DNA of 64,000 nucleotides, from assembly GCA_013399895.1 (NCBI GenBank), contig VXBA01001196.1:8744-72743 (forward strand), read 5' to 3'. Positions 62,379-64,000 of the stretch are shown piece by piece (the stretch's first letter is position 1; every line of letters starts with the position of its first letter). Under the pieces are notes generated by a model. That model searched no databases. It was not told the DNA's origin and saw only the letters and a list, made by a program, of their open reading frames with translations. The stretch is from Serilophus lunatus. Lineage: Eukaryota; Chordata; Aves; Passeriformes; Eurylaimidae. The position numbers were made by a program, and so were the translations under genes.

Positions 62379-64000
62379 ATACAGAGCTTGTCTGCCACCA
62401 TCCATATGTGTTGCTGCATCTCTGTGCTGTGATACTGTGACCGGAAGCTGTAGATTATTTTCTTCAGCATTTAACATGGAAGGAGCTTCCCCGAGCTGGA
62501 TTTAAGAAGCTGCTGGTTTTTATTACTTGAAATATTTCATTTTACTAGATATTTTTGTGGTTTAGTTTATCGCCATATTCATAGAAATTTTATATGTCAT
62601 TTTAATTAAAGAAGAGGTCTGGCACGTTTGAATGGTAGACTTTCAAAGTTTGATTGAAGTTTCTCCTGGTGTACTGCCAGCCAAAGCTGCAAGACACAGG
62701 TAAGACTGAAGCCCTCTGGGCAGAATCCTGAGATAGTGTGTGATCCCATGTTGGTGACCTTAGAAGAAGGAATTCTGCCATCTCTTCACTGCAGGTAAAG
62801 CTTCTCATTGGCCTTTTAGTTTTCTTGTGTAGTTTCATTACACACATAATGCATTTTACATGCAGTGAGGGTGAAGTGGGTGGCTCGGGGTCAGGAGAGA
62901 CAAACTGGTCCTAAGAGTTTTTTTGGTTTTACTGCATAGATTTTTGGGGCCTGACATGAATGTGGGGTTTAGTGGTATCTACTGATATTGGCTTCCACTG
63001 CCCCTGTTGGTTGGTGTTCTATACTCAGAAACTATATTGTCAATCACAAAGCGTCTCACACACAGCCTGATGCTTAAACCACCTTGAGGTCTTGGACAGC
63101 CCAGGTGCTGCAGGTTGGCCTGTTGGTAGATCACTGGGCACATTGTCAAGTATCCTCTATGCTTACACAGTATTTGAGTACTTTTCTGTAGTATGCAAGT
63201 TGCCAGAGGAGAAACTGGGTGACCTTGAAGAAGTGGAGGAATCTGCCCGAGGTGTGGAGGGCTCTGCTGCAGCAGAGAAAGAAACGGAACCTTTCTGTCC
63301 AGCAGCCTCTGCTTGTGTCTCAGGTGCTTATTTCCAGGCAATGTCCCTGGAATGGAGAAGCCAAATGGGAAGTGATCCTTCTTCTCCGTCTTCATTTTCA
63401 CCAGTGTTGTTAACTTTTAGTTATATTGTGCACCACTGGCAAGGTGGGGGCTGACAAAGTTGTTTCCAGCTGGCTCCACTGCAGTGCACCACTAAGCCGC
63501 TCTGTGGGACCAGCTGGCTGTTGTTGGTTGGGCACTGAGACGAAGATTCACCTTTCTCATTAGATGTGCAGATGTCTGTACCTGTACTATAAATACTCTT
63601 TCCCTCACCCCCCTCCCCAGTTTATATCAAGAGAGTCTCTAGGAGAATACTTGGAAATATTTGGCTGTGTTTGGGCTGTGTGTGTCTGTGGCTTCTCTTC
63701 AGACTAGTTGAAGAAGAGACTGCAAAGCAATAGAATTAATTAGCTGTGAAAGATACTTGTTAAATAATACCAAATGAAGTCAGAATAAAATTTCTGCTAA
63801 CATAATTTGTTTTTTTTTTCTCTTTCAACAGTGAAGATATTTAGGGATTTGCAGAAATTCTCTTTTTGTACGTGTTATTTGTAATTAAAATGCAAAAGCA
63901 CACTGTTTGTCTACTTGACACCAGTTCATCATTGTATAAGGGTGTAAGTTTGCTGATTTAAAAGCGACACTGCTAAGTGAGGTTAAGGTTAGGCTATTTT
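62379..64000. other. Likely intronic stretch, no exon recognised
   Basis: No repeat family is recognised. Between 62979 and 63454 both strands carry overlapping open frames of 120 to 140 codons. An acceptor with a strong polypyrimidine tract (AG at 63830-63831) lies near the end. Neither gives an exon compatible with the phase-2 donor at 36829. Confidence 0.45.

Noticed and set aside
63192..63443. Internal exon bounded by AG and GT
   Set aside because: The open frame needs a phase-1 upstream exon. With the phase-2 donor at 36829 a TGA is reached about ten codons in. It is kept only as a weak finding.
63830..63850. Splice acceptor for exon 2 of the CpG-island gene
   Set aside because: The acceptor is strong, but joining it to the phase-2 donor at 36829 gives a stop after three further codons (at the TAG near 63841).
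1..64000. CRISPR array, operon, phage or plasmid features
   Set aside because: No spaced direct-repeat array and no clustered ORFs with ribosome binding sites are present. The repeats and composition are those of a bird nuclear genome.

Overview
This window looks like ordinary nuclear DNA from a bird, most likely a passerine. It is AT-rich vertebrate sequence with many 5'-truncated CR1 LINE fragments on both strands, two probable solo LTRs, simple repeats and one sharp CpG island. The best lineage clue is at 60679-60825: a tRNA-Ile-like head joined to a CR1-like 3' tail. As I recall, this is the architecture of the SINE family that arose in passerines (TguSINE1). There are no prokaryotic features such as operons, CRISPR arrays or densely packed ORFs.

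Layout. Positions 1 to about 35.7 kb look intergenic or deeply intronic, and I found no convincing exon there. They hold CR1 fragments at 345-487, 4955-6064, 11863-12895, 14848-15222, 20395-20583, 25779-26305 (minus) and 27105-27285. A probable solo LTR lies at 21884-22719, and microsatellites include (TTCC)n, (CATCT)n, (GGTT)n and (CTGAA)n. Positions 35770-37560 form a strong CpG island with GC boxes and a 29-bp tandem repeat. Inside it is a short plausible first coding exon on the plus strand at 36785-36828: 14 codons plus two bases, then a GTAAGC donor. I cannot name the gene. If the exon is real, the remaining 27 kb is its first intron, containing a minus-strand CR1 (40620-40895), a probable ERVL-type solo LTR (56464-57469), the SINE, a second CpG-rich patch (61850-62150) and a short CR1 piece (62268-62378).

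Assembly quality matters here. Each of the three N characters is a single base. Two are flanked by exact direct repeats of 201 bp and 265 bp, the mark of two overlapping contig ends joined end to end with a one-base gap. Both false duplications lie inside CR1 copies, so those copies appear longer and more frameshifted than they are.

I found no convincing novel biological system. The observations most worth following are the unidentified CpG-island first exon, the second CpG-rich patch that could be an alternative promoter, the SINE as a lineage marker, a CTCF-like motif at the edge of one LTR, and the two assembly artefacts. Most open reading frames in the window are low-complexity, GC-rich or repeat-derived and were not called as genes.
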